From Vibrio hannami (GTDB lineage: Bacteria; Pseudomonadota; Gammaproteobacteria; Enterobacterales; Vibrionaceae): a DNA stretch of 64,000 nucleotides. The translations under genes were made by a program, and so were the position numbers. Position 1 is the stretch's first letter; every line of letters starts with the position of its first letter. Under the pieces are notes generated by a model that saw only the letters and a list, made by a program, of their open reading frames with translations, made no database searches and was not told where the DNA came from. Below are positions 55,679 to 63,936 of this stretch, piece after piece. The stretch is from contig NZ_JARQZP010000003.1 in NCBI RefSeq assembly GCF_029589055.1, positions 1,054,001-1,118,000 on the forward strand, given 5' to 3'.

Positions 55679-57025
55679 ATGAAAAAAATTCTGTCTCTGG
55701 CGTTTCCGCTTATCATTTCACAACTTATCGCCATGGCACTGGTTCTTACGGATATCTGGATGATGTCCAGATTAAGCCTCGCGGATCTTGCGGCTGGTGG
55801 ACTTGGTGCGTCCGTCTATTCGTTTGTATTTCTGGTTGCAGGTAGCATCGTAGGATGTGTCGCAAACCTTATTGCGATTGCTTATGGACAAAGTTTGTCT
55901 CGCCCGGACTATGGCATGCAACAAATCCGTTTCGCAATTAAAGGCGCAGTGATGATCTCGTTGTTGCTTACAGTGCTACTCACCTTAAGTTTTATATTTG
56001 CACCAGAATTATTGAAGACTGCAAATCAGTCAGAAGACGTTATCACAATAGCCATGAACTACCTCAATGCTCTTAAGTGGGCAATGTTACCTACATTGTT
56101 GCTACTTGTATTAAGAGGGTTAACCAGTACGTTTGGCGATGCACGTTCTGTTATGATCATGTCGGTAGCTACGGTAATACTTAATGTTCCAATCAGTTAT
56201 CTTTTAGCTTTTCAGCTTAACTGGGGAATTGCTGGTTTAGGTGCAGGTACGGCTATTGCCGCATCGCTAATGCTGGTAGGTTACGGCTACTGGGTTTTCC
56301 GACAGCCGAAATATTATAGATTTGCTCCATGGCAAAACAATCACGAGTATTCATTGAAGTTGATGAATCCATTGTTTGCTATGGGCGTCCCTATCGCGCT
56401 TGCGGGCGTTTTGGAACACGGACTTATCTATGGAGGAACGCTAATGGCAGGCATGATTAGTGTTGCGTCTCTCGCTTTACACCAGATTCTGCTGCAATGT
56501 TTAAGCTTCACCTGGAACATCAATTTCGGCTTTTCACAAGCGTCTGCAATATTGGTCGGAAAAGATTTTGGCGCTAACGATTACCAGGGTATTAAACGAA
56601 CCGCCAAAAACAGCTTTATTATGGTAACGGTTCTTAGCGTTATATTGGCTGGCGTGTTTATGCTGTGGCCGGACGCTATCGCAAGCCTGTTCCAGTTAGA
56701 CGCAGACGGCCAAACTGACTTAACATCCCTACTATCTTCAATGATCTGGATTGTTGCTCTCTGCTTTGCTGTTGATGCGTGGCAACTGTTAGCAATCAAC
56801 CTATTACGTGGCATGAAGATCGTTGTTGGCCCAACCGTTATTACTGCGGTTGGCTATTGGGCATTCGGATTGCCAGCAGCGTGGATTCTAATGCAATCAT
56901 ATGGTTTGGCTGGAATCTGGGGAGGTATTGGTGTCGGCTTAGGAGCAACAGGAATACTTCTTCTTATCCAGCTTGTCTTCGCGGTAAACCCAAAACCACA
57001 ACAAGAAGAGCGAGCAATAGCTTAA
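55679..57025 (+). CDS. MATE-family multidrug efflux transporter
   Basis: A protein of 448 residues from ATG 55679 (GAGGG upstream); an in-frame TTG at 55655 is less likely. Twelve hydrophobic segments in two MatE halves: first half 'KILSLAFPLIISQLIAMALV', 'IWMMSRLSLADLAAGGLGAS'; second half 'GVPIALAGVLEHGLIYGGTL'. It expels cationic drugs using a Na+ or H+ gradient, as in Vibrio NorM relatives, though this sequence is not a close NorM match. It is divergent from a LysR regulator and ends at a strong terminator. Confidence 0.91.
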   Translation: MKKILSLAFPLIISQLIAMALVLTDIWMMSRLSLADLAAGGLGASVYSFVFLVAGSIVGCVANLIAIAYGQSLSRPDYGMQQIRFAIKGAVMISLLLTVLLTLSFIFAPELLKTANQSEDVITIAMNYLNALKWAMLPTLLLLVLRGLTSTFGDARSVMIMSVATVILNVPISYLLAFQLNWGIAGLGAGTAIAASLMLVGYGYWVFRQPKYYRFAPWQNNHEYSLKLMNPLFAMGVPIALAGVLEHGLIYGGTLMAGMISVASLALHQILLQCLSFTWNINFGFSQASAILVGKDFGANDYQGIKRTAKNSFIMVTVLSVILAGVFMLWPDAIASLFQLDADGQTDLTSLLSSMIWIVALCFAVDAWQLLAINLLRGMKIVVGPTVITAVGYWAFGLPAAWILMQSYGLAGIWGGIGVGLGATGILLLIQLVFAVNPKPQQEERAIA

Positions 57026-57029
57026 TGTG

Positions 57030-57058
57030 AAAAGAGCTGGTGATTGCCAGCTCTTTTT
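57030..57058. terminator. Bidirectional terminator between MATE and DsbA-like genes
   Basis: AAAAGAGCTGG-TGATTG-CCAGCTCTTTTT: a 9-10 bp stem with A- and T-rich flanks on both strands, placed between converging genes. Confidence 0.85.
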
Positions 57059-57074
57059 ATTCAGGTATAGCTTT

Positions 57075-57676
57075 TTACTTCTGCAGTAAAAAATTAACTA
57101 GCTCAATATACTCTTTGGTTGAAGATATGCTTCCATCAGGAGTCAAAAGGTATCTGTTGTTAACAACAACGCCCGGTACACCTCTTAAGCCTGCATCTTT
57201 AAAGCCTTTGTCAAATCGACGTTGCATAGATTGCACAGCAAAACCATTAAATGCCGCGTCAAATTTCGCTCCATCTACACCGTTATCCACAAAGATCTGA
57301 CGAAGTTCAGCATCGTTTTTAGGTGCTTGTTTTAGATCCTGAATCTGACGGAACATTACAGGTATCATTTTATCTTCAACTTTCAAAGCGATCATGGTTG
57401 CATAGGCTTTTGCCATAGAAGTACCCATGCCCCCCCCATAAACGAAACATGCGCTTTCTGGAACTTAGCACCATCGATAAGGCTGCCTTTGAGCTGATTC
57501 ATTAAAGGCTCAAATGACTTACAGTGAGGGCAGTAAAACGAAAAATACTCTGTAACGATAGGTTTTGAAGATGGTGGAGTACTTAGCTCCTGATAATGCT
57601 TACCTTCTTCAAACTTTGCCGCATTAACCGCAAAACTAAGTAAGATAGTAGAAACTAAGGTGATTATTTTTTTCAT
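57075..57676 (-). pseudogene. DsbA-family periplasmic thiol-disulfide protein, one frameshift
   Basis: An intact length of about 200 residues. Signal peptide [19 protein letters not shown], mature start '[12 protein letters not shown]', active site CPHC in '[12 protein letters not shown]' and cis-Pro loop '[13 protein letters not shown]'. The frame breaks at the eight-C run 57430-57437 (eight G on the coding strand); nine G restore '[18 protein letters not shown]'. The CPHC motif matches DsbA, but this is shorter and more divergent than the main Vibrio DsbA, so it may be a second, specialised oxidase. An eight-base G run is especially prone to miscounting. Confidence 0.88.
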
Positions 57677-57771
57677 TTTAATTCTCTTAAAGATTATTAG
57701 TATCGAAGAGCATGCTCCGATATGTAAACAGATTAACGTAGGACTATATTGTCCGGTGATTTAGGAGAAAA

Positions 57772-58173
57772 TCAGCCAATCGGTGGGCGAAAGATAGATT
57801 CAGAAAGCGCCTTAGTTTTCCCAAGTGATTCATGCTGAATAAGCGCTAGTGAGAAGGTTTGTTTGGATTGTAAATCAGATGCAAAGGTCGCAGGGAATAG
57901 CGTAGTGACATTGATTGAAGGGCAACATTGATGGGAGGCTTTAGCATCTTTTCCCATCGCTAACGCACTCTCCCATGCTATTTCGTTGTGAGTCTGAATA
58001 TCTTCGTACTTCTGACAATCAAGAGCCGGAGCCTCCATTTTCAGCATCGCTTCAGTGCCATCAGGGTAACTGGTATACACATAGCTGTTGGCTGAGGCAA
58101 TGCCAAACACAGAGGTCAGCAGGGCTACCAATACCAGATTACAAATTAACACTGTACGACGAAAATGATTCAT
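57772..58173 (-). CDS. Small secreted protein of unknown function
   Basis: A protein of 133 residues from ATG 58173 (GAG five bases upstream; an earlier ATG at 58209 lacks a site). The hydrophobic N-terminus (RRTVLICNLVLVALLTSVFG, cleavage near ASA-NS) implies export or a membrane anchor. The mature part has three cysteines (DC, and CC in 'HQCCPSIN') and ends ESIFRPPIG, a C-terminal pattern seen in some small periplasmic metal-related proteins, but I cannot assign a family. Single gene, divergent from the HAD phosphatase. Confidence 0.6.
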   Translation of the reverse strand: MNHFRRTVLICNLVLVALLTSVFGIASANSYVYTSYPDGTEAMLKMEAPALDCQKYEDIQTHNEIAWESALAMGKDAKASHQCCPSINVTTLFPATFASDLQSKQTFSLALIQHESLGKTKALSESIFRPPIG

Positions 58174-58265
58174 TAACTCACACTTAAACAAATCTCTTGT
58201 CTGAATCATAACTGATTCAGGCTAATATACTCAAGTAACATGACCCTAGAACCTGAGCTCAGCCT

Positions 58266-58877
58266 ATGACTATCGACCTATCCGCTTACGATTGCTTTAT
58301 CTTTGATATGGATGGAACGTTAATAGATACCATGCCTGCCAACCTGGCTGCGTGGGAAAAAACCGCCAATCAGTTTGGATTCCCTTTCGATTCGGACTGG
58401 ACATACCAGTTAAGCGGTCAACCTAGTGCCAAGATGGCAATGCAAATGATCGAGCGCTATAAGCTAAATCATGACCCTTATGACATCGCCAAGGTAAAGA
58501 TGACCTACTATCTGGGGCTTGAGAGTCATGGCGATTTTATTGAGTCAACATACTCGCTATTACGCCAATATCATGGTGAGAAAAAAATGGCGATTGGTAC
58601 GGGCAGCCAAAGAAAGAGTGCAATGTTACTACTCAAAGGAAAAGGGGTCGCTCACCTGTTCGATGCCATCATTACCTCAACCGACGTATCCAACTATAAA
58701 CCAGCACCTGACACTTTCCTGCTTGCCGCAGAGCGTACAGGCATTGAGCCCGAAAAGTGTGTGGTATTTGAAGATACTGAGTTAGGCAAAAAAGCCGCTC
58801 ACGCGGCAGGAATGGATTGTGTAATGGTCGAAAGCAATAACCTGGTTTTCTACCCTTTCGGCGAAGGTTCCAGGTAA
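58266..58877 (+). CDS. HAD-family sugar phosphatase (YqaB-like)
   Basis: A 203-residue HAD hydrolase. Motif I is 'CFIFDMDGTLIDT' (nucleophile Asp), motif II 'AIGTGSQRKSA', motif III Lys in 'SNYKPAPDTF' and motif IV 'VFEDTELGKKAAHAAGM'. The beta-phosphoglucomutase-like cap is present. It is closest in pattern to E. coli YqaB (188), which removes phosphate from fructose-1-phosphate and 6-phosphogluconate. It begins just after a fragment of the inverted-repeat family and is 10 bases upstream of an MFS gene, so both may be one transcript. Confidence 0.88.
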   Translation: MTIDLSAYDCFIFDMDGTLIDTMPANLAAWEKTANQFGFPFDSDWTYQLSGQPSAKMAMQMIERYKLNHDPYDIAKVKMTYYLGLESHGDFIESTYSLLRQYHGEKKMAIGTGSQRKSAMLLLKGKGVAHLFDAIITSTDVSNYKPAPDTFLLAAERTGIEPEKCVVFEDTELGKKAAHAAGMDCVMVESNNLVFYPFGEGSR

Positions 58878-58887
58878 ATAGGTAAAT

Positions 58888-60075
58888 ATGATTGAACTTG
58901 GAACACGTGAGTACAGAACCGTCAGCTTAACCATGGCTTTTGGCTCATTTCTCGTGTTCTGCAATCTATATCTTTTTCAGCCAATTCTGCCTGCACTCTC
59001 TGTGGAGCTTTCTATCTCCGCTACACAGGTAAACTGGATATTTGCTGCAACCACTTTTATGCTCTCTATGTTTTTGGTTCCCTGGGCGCTGGTGTCTGAG
59101 TCCATAGGACGAAAACAAGTAATGATGCTAGGACTATTTCTTCCACCCGCTATTAACTTTTTGATGTTACTAAATCCAGGCTTTACCGCCATGGTGATAG
59201 CTCGAGCAGCAATGGGCGTGTCACTTGCTGCGTTCGCCTCTGTCGCGGTTGCTTATATGGCAGAAGAGATGACGCCTCAGGCACTAGGCCAAGCTGTTGG
59301 GGGATATATAGCCGCGAACTCACTGGGTGGAATAACAGGAAGAATAGCTGGTGGCGTGCTAACGGATCTGTTTGATTGGCAAACAGCCGTGTTAATCATC
59401 GGCCTTTTCTCGCTTGTTGGTGCCAGTATCGTTTTAAGATCATTGCCGCAACAAAAGTACTTCAAACCACAAAAAGGACTCTTTTTTGCCCATAACCGCG
59501 GTTTAGTAATGCACGTACGAGATCATCAGGTTTGGTTTTCGATGATCATCGGCGGGATTAACTTTGCGCTTTTTGTAAACCTATTCTCAGTCATCGGTTT
59601 TAGGTTGTCTGAACCACCCTATTCACTCCCTTCCAGCTTAACTTCCCTTGTATTCCTCTGTTATCTTTCGGGAACCGTCAGCTCAGGTTTGAGCGGACGC
59701 TGGAGTCTCCGGTTCAGCCCTGTCGTAGGAATGCTATTCGGAAATCTTATCTTACTTGCCGGTATGTATCTCGCCTGGTTTGAAAGTATACCTATGATGG
59801 TTCTCGGCTTACTACTCATTAGTACCGGAGGATTTTTTACTCACGCGCTGGCTTATAGTTGGGTAAGTCAGAAAGCAAAAACAGCCAAAGCAACGGCAAC
59901 CGCACTGTATCTTGTGCATTATTACATTGGAGGGAGTCTTGGGGGCTTTCTGTTGATCTATTGCTGGCAAACGGGCAACTGGCCGCTTGTTGCCTTTGGT
60001 GGAACTCTGCTTAGCAGCTGTATATTTTGGCTTGGCTATCGCCTATACAACGCACCCCGCGCGAATAAAAATTGA
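58888..60075 (+). CDS. Major facilitator superfamily transporter
   Basis: A 395-residue transporter with twelve hydrophobic segments. Loop 2-3 carries the MFS pattern 'WALVSESIGRKQVMML', and the start is 'TVSLTMAFGSFLVFCNLYLF'. It resembles YnfM-type efflux proteins. The substrate is unknown. It is 10 bases after the HAD gene, and the next gene begins 78 bases further on. Confidence 0.9.
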   Translation: MIELGTREYRTVSLTMAFGSFLVFCNLYLFQPILPALSVELSISATQVNWIFAATTFMLSMFLVPWALVSESIGRKQVMMLGLFLPPAINFLMLLNPGFTAMVIARAAMGVSLAAFASVAVAYMAEEMTPQALGQAVGGYIAANSLGGITGRIAGGVLTDLFDWQTAVLIIGLFSLVGASIVLRSLPQQKYFKPQKGLFFAHNRGLVMHVRDHQVWFSMIIGGINFALFVNLFSVIGFRLSEPPYSLPSSLTSLVFLCYLSGTVSSGLSGRWSLRFSPVVGMLFGNLILLAGMYLAWFESIPMMVLGLLLISTGGFFTHALAYSWVSQKAKTAKATATALYLVHYYIGGSLGGFLLIYCWQTGNWPLVAFGGTLLSSCIFWLGYRLYNAPRANKN

Positions 60076-60153
60076 TACGTTGTAATTTTTTTCCTCTTTC
60101 TCCGTTCTATATAGCCAGATAATAAAAGTATGCTCAGCATATGGGGAGAGAGA

Positions 60154-61297
60154 ATGAAATCCATGCTCAAAGGGCTTTTAGCCATTGCCTTAACCGTTCC
60201 GGTATTTTTCTTACTATTTAGCGCCGAGAAAAGCTCTCAGGTATCGGCTAAAACCTCCACTTCTGGCAAGACAGAAATAGCCACATTAGCCGGTGGATGC
60301 TTTTGGTGTACTGAATCTGACTTTGAAAAGCTGGATGGCGTCATTGATGTTATTTCTGGATATTCTGGCGGCCAATTAGAAAACCCGACGTACAAACAGG
60401 TGTCGTCTGGTAAATCCGGCCATATTGAAGTCATTCAGGTCACGTACGATCCTTCCGTTGTAGATTACGAAGGTATTCTGGACCATTTATTGCGCCATAT
60501 GGATCCAACCGACAACAAAGGTTCATTCGTCGATCGCGGCCCACAATACCGACCTGCTATTTTCTATCATAACCAAAGTCAAAAAAGAGATTGCCGAACG
60601 TTTTCTTAAGGAAGTAGACGAAGCATCAATTTTCGCTAAGCCTCTTGCAACAGAAATCATTGAGTTCAAGAAGTTCTATCCGGCAGAGGACTACCATCAG
60701 GACTATTACAAACGTAATAGCATTAGATACAGCTATTATCGCCATGCATCAGGTAGAGATAAGTTCCTGGACAAGGTTTTCGGTAAAGACAGAGAGGATA
60801 ACCCGGTTACTCTTCGCCAGATGATCGATAAGAAAAATCAAACCTCATCGGTAAAAACGTATGTAAAGCCGTCAGATAAAGAAATAAAAAAGATGCTGAC
60901 GCCACTTCAGTACAAAGTGACTCAGCACGAAGGGACCGAAAGGCCATTTGACAATGAATATTGGGATAACAAAGAAGAAGGCATTTACGTTGATATCGTA
61001 ACCGGCGAACCTCTGTTTTCTTCAACCCATAAGTACCGTTCTGGTACTGGCTGGCCGAGCTTCACTCAGCCAATAAACGAAGGCTATATCACCACTAAAA
61101 CAGATTACTTACTAGTTTATCCAAGAACAGAAGTCAGAAGCCGTTTCGCTGATTCACATCTGGGTCATGTGTTTAAGGACGGGCCAGCTCCTACCGGGCT
61201 AAGATATTGCATGAACTCTGCGGCAATGCGTTTTGTTCCTTACGATAAAATGAAGGAAGAAGGCTATGAAGAGTATCTATATCTATTCGAAAGTTGA
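60154..61297 (+). pseudogene. msrAB: Fused methionine sulfoxide reductase MsrA-MsrB, one frameshift
   Basis: An intact length of about 380 residues. The ATG at 60154 has GGGGAGAG upstream; a hydrophobic N-terminus (LKGLLAIALTVPVFFLLFSA) indicates export or a membrane anchor. The MsrA part has catalytic Cys in 'GGCFWCTESDFEKL'. The MsrB part has catalytic Cys in '[12 protein letters not shown]'. The frame breaks at AAAAAA 60581-60586; five A give '[18 protein letters not shown]'. The MsrB part lacks the two CxxC zinc pairs ('[11 protein letters not shown]') and has Thr in 'SGTGWPSF', where many MsrB have a resolving Cys. It repairs oxidised methionine in the envelope if functional. Confidence 0.9.
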
Positions 61298-61309
61298 CAC
61301 TTAAAGTGA

Positions 61310-61344
61310 CCTCAAGATGCCGTATTCGGAACTGCATCTTGAGG
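61310..61344. repeat. Short hairpin version of the inverted-repeat element
   Basis: CCTCAAGATGC (61310-61320) and GCATCTTGAGG (61334-61344) are a perfect 11-bp inverted repeat with a 13-base loop, matching the inner part of the 266-bp element's ends (AAGTGACCTCAAGATGC is shared). It lies between the converging msrAB and FMN reductase genes and probably also stops transcription. Confidence 0.7.
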
Positions 61345-61358
61345 AAGTCATTAATAAA

Positions 61359-61880
61359 CTACAGCGATGCTACCAGCCCTTTCAATTGTTGCTCTAGCTC
61401 GCTGTTTCTAAAGCTACCTGACTCAATATCGAAGTTGTCATAAAAACTAGGTACCGATACTGCCCCCTTAACATCTGCTGCAAAATAGGGTGAAGACTGT
61501 TTTGCCTGAGCCAGCACACTTGCTGCGCCACCAGGGCCAGGAGAAGTAGCCAGCAATAGCATTGGTTTATTCTGAAATACCTCGCGATCGATACGAGATG
61601 TCCAGTCAAACAGGTTTTTATAAGCAGCGGTATATGAACCGTTGTGCTCCGCAAAAGAGATAACTATTACATCCGCTTCACCAAGTTTTTTATAAAAAGC
61701 TTTTGCTTGCTCTGGTTGTCCAAGCTCTTTCTCTCTGTCTTCGCTAAACAACGGCATCTCGTAATCATTGATATCCAGAAGCTCTACGTTAGCGCCCTCG
61801 ATTTGGGTTGCTGCATAGTAAGCTAAACGCTGGTTAATTGAGTTTTTACTGCTGCTTGCTGCAAATGCTAATACGTTCAT
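61359..61880 (-). CDS. NAD(P)H-dependent FMN reductase-like flavoprotein
   Basis: A protein of 173 residues from ATG 61880 (AAGGAG upstream). FMN_red fold: 'MNVLAFAASSSKNSINQRLA', flavin-contact loop 'SFAEHNGSYTAAYKNLFDW' and 'LLATSPGPGGAASVL'. Such proteins reduce quinones, azo compounds or free flavin. It is divergent from a LysR regulator (128 bases between starts), which probably controls it. Confidence 0.88.
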   Translation of the reverse strand: MNVLAFAASSSKNSINQRLAYYAATQIEGANVELLDINDYEMPLFSEDREKELGQPEQAKAFYKKLGEADVIVISFAEHNGSYTAAYKNLFDWTSRIDREVFQNKPMLLLATSPGPGGAASVLAQAKQSSPYFAADVKGAVSVPSFYDNFDIESGSFRNSELEQQLKGLVASL

Positions 61881-62008
61881 GGTAATTCTCCTTTGACTCA
61901 ATCTGTCATCTCGTTTTGTTGGAATTACTATAGATCTTTCTCAATTAAGGATTAATAATGTAGATGTGAAATCATTATTTCCAAATGACTGTTAATAAGG
62001 AAAACTCC

Positions 62009-62914
62009 ATGCAATCAAATCTGCTCGACGGAGTCGCTGTGTTTGTAGAAGTGGTCAACTCTGGAAGCTTTACTCACGCTGCTGCAAAGCTGGGGCACTC
62101 CACATCTCATATCAGCAAAGAGATAAACAAACTGGAAGAGCGAGTTGGTGTAAGGTTGCTTCATAGAACAACCAGAACTTTGCGGTTAAGCCCTGAAGGT
62201 GAAATCTATTATCAGAAATGCAGCCAGATAATTGATGATGTATTAGAGGCAGAAGAAGCCGTTGCCGGCAAACAAGGAAAACCAAGAGGAGTTCTCCGGG
62301 TTAGTTGCCCTGTTGCATTTGGAATATCTAAGATTCAGCCCTTTTTGGGAGAATACCTATCAAAATTTTCTGAAATTGAATTAGATATCGACCTTAATGA
62401 TCGAAAGGTTGATTTGATCTCCGACGGTTTTGACGTTGTTATCAGGGCAACACCACAGTTGGAAGACTCCACAATGGTCAGCCGCAAGATTATGGACTCA
62501 GCGTCATTAACACTGGCGGCCCCCTCCTACTTGTCCAAGCATGGTGTGCCCCAAACACCAGATGATCTCGAAAAGCACAAAGTCATCAACTACAGTAATC
62601 TTAAAAATCCAAACCTCTGGAGTTATTACGACGAAAACGGCGAACTAATAGAGGTTAGGGTTGATGGCAGAACTAAGTGCAACAATTCTGAGATGATCCT
62701 TGCATTAGCAACAGCCGGGCAAGGGATAGTAAGAATGCCAGAGTTCAATCTTGGTAATCAGCTTAAGGACGGACAACTTCAAGTCCTGCTAGAGCAATAT
62801 GGACAAAAAACCGTTGGAGTTTATATGGTGTACCCCAGCAGAAAGCACATGTCTTCTAAAGTAAGGAGTTTTATCGATTTCTTTGTAGAGAAGTTGAGCA
62901 AAACAAGGCCGTAG
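62009..62914 (+). CDS. LysR-family transcriptional regulator
   Basis: A protein of 301 residues from ATG 62009 (AAGGA at a suitable distance; an earlier ATG at 61985 is possible). Helix-turn-helix 'VFVEVVNSGSFTHAAAKLGH' and 'SHISKEINKLEERVGVRLLH', and effector domain with 'GVLRVSCPVAFGISKIQPFL'. It belongs to the AaeR/DsdC-like group widespread in Vibrio and is divergent from the FMN reductase gene, its probable target. Confidence 0.9.
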   Translation: MQSNLLDGVAVFVEVVNSGSFTHAAAKLGHSTSHISKEINKLEERVGVRLLHRTTRTLRLSPEGEIYYQKCSQIIDDVLEAEEAVAGKQGKPRGVLRVSCPVAFGISKIQPFLGEYLSKFSEIELDIDLNDRKVDLISDGFDVVIRATPQLEDSTMVSRKIMDSASLTLAAPSYLSKHGVPQTPDDLEKHKVINYSNLKNPNLWSYYDENGELIEVRVDGRTKCNNSEMILALATAGQGIVRMPEFNLGNQLKDGQLQVLLEQYGQKTVGVYMVYPSRKHMSSKVRSFIDFFVEKLSKTRP

Positions 62915-63018
62915 CGGCTTTGTTATTGATTCAAGTTATCTCATTAAAGCATTCACCATATACAGCCTCTAATATCTTTGTATGACTGGTATGAAACGAA
63001 CAACTCAAAGGAACAGAA

Positions 63019-63408
63019 ATGAAAATCGAACACATAGCTATCTGGTGTAAAGACTTAGAAATGATGAAGTGTTTCTACGAGAAAAACTTTAACGCAACAA
63101 GCAACGAAAAATACATCAATCAAACCAAAGGATTTTCTTCATATTTTTTGACGCTCCCCGAAGGGGCTCGAATTGAACTGATGAAAATGGAATCGATAGA
63201 TGTTCTACAAGTTGACGCTTACAAGCAGTTTACTGGCCTTGCCCATATAGCCTTTTCAGTAGGATCTGTTGCAAAAGTAGATCAGATGACCAACTCATTT
63301 AAGGCAGAAGGTTATGAGATATTAGGTGAGCCTCGCTGGACCGGCGATGGCTACTATGAAAGTGTTTTGCTCGATCCAGAAGGCAACCATCTTGAAATAA
63401 TGGCTTAG
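63019..63408 (+). CDS. VOC-family (glyoxalase-like) protein
   Basis: A 129-residue VOC-fold protein ('KIEHIAIWCKDLEMMKCFYE', 'LAHIAFSVGSVAKVDQM', 'ESVLLDPEGNHLEIM'). Metal-ligand positions His5 and the late Glu are present, so it could bind a divalent metal. Family members act as lyases, dioxygenases or antibiotic-binding proteins; no substrate can be named. It has an AAAGGA ribosome site and converges on soxR. Confidence 0.88.
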   Translation: MKIEHIAIWCKDLEMMKCFYEKNFNATSNEKYINQTKGFSSYFLTLPEGARIELMKMESIDVLQVDAYKQFTGLAHIAFSVGSVAKVDQMTNSFKAEGYEILGEPRWTGDGYYESVLLDPEGNHLEIMA

Positions 63409-63422
63409 CTTAAGAAAGAGCA

Positions 63423-63863
63423 TTAACTGCCACTCAACTTTGCTCCTGGCTCCCTGATTCCCTGAGAGTCATCTGGGTTATATAACTTGCAGCTGTCCAA
63501 AGACAAACAGCCACACTGGATGCACCCTCCTAACTGAGTCTGCATCCTTTTTAAGCTCTGAATTTTGTCTTCCAGTTTATCATTCCAGTTAGCAGCTAAC
63601 TCTTCCCACTCGCTTCTATTAGGCGCTTTATCTGTTGGTAAAGCTGCTAGCGCTTCGCTAATTTCACCCAGAGTTAACCCAACATTTTGAGCCGCTTTAA
63701 TCACCGCAATTCTCCTAAGTACCTGCCGGTTAAATCGTCGTTGATTACCCTGATTCCGATAGCTACTTATCAACCCCTTTTTTTCGTAAAAGTGCAAGGT
63801 AGGCACACTCACACCCGCCCGCTTTGCCACTTCACCAACACTCAACTCCATAAAATCATCCAT
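63423..63863 (-). CDS. soxR: Redox-sensing transcriptional activator SoxR
   Basis: A protein of 147 residues from ATG 63863; an upstream frame opening at 63911 would overlap the SoxR box and is unlikely. MerR-type helix-turn-helix 'LSVGEVAKRAGVSVPTLHFY', dimerisation helix and the [2Fe-2S] motif C-x2-C-x-C-x5-C ('CIQCGCLSLDSC') close to the C-terminus. Oxidation of the cluster by redox-cycling drugs activates target promoters. A SoxR box lies directly upstream, in the divergent promoter region. Confidence 0.94.
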   Translation of the reverse strand: MDDFMELSVGEVAKRAGVSVPTLHFYEKKGLISSYRNQGNQRRFNRQVLRRIAVIKAAQNVGLTLGEISEALAALPTDKAPNRSEWEELAANWNDKLEDKIQSLKRMQTQLGGCIQCGCLSLDSCKLYNPDDSQGIREPGAKLSGS

Positions 63864-63874
63864 AATGACGCTTG

Positions 63875-63894
63875 ACCTAAAGTTAAGTTTAGGT
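63875..63894 (+). promoter_or_regulatory. SoxR box in a 19-bp-spacer promoter
   Basis: ACCTAAAGTTAAGTTTAGGT is a near-perfect palindrome of the SoxR type. It sits in the spacer of a plus-strand promoter with -35 TTGACC (63872-63877) and -10 TAGAGT (63897-63902), 19 bases apart, the overlong spacing typical of MerR/SoxR-activated promoters. It drives the gene starting at 63937. Confidence 0.8.
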
Positions 63895-63936
63895 TGTAGA
63901 GTTGTTTTCATCCACTCACTTTTAAAAGGAAAACCA

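Noticed and set aside
58266..58877. Link between the YqaB-like fructose-1-phosphatase and the damaged fru locus as a replacement route
   Set aside because: It is 33 kb away, next to an unrelated MFS gene, and without PTS import no fructose-1-phosphate would form; coincidence is simpler.
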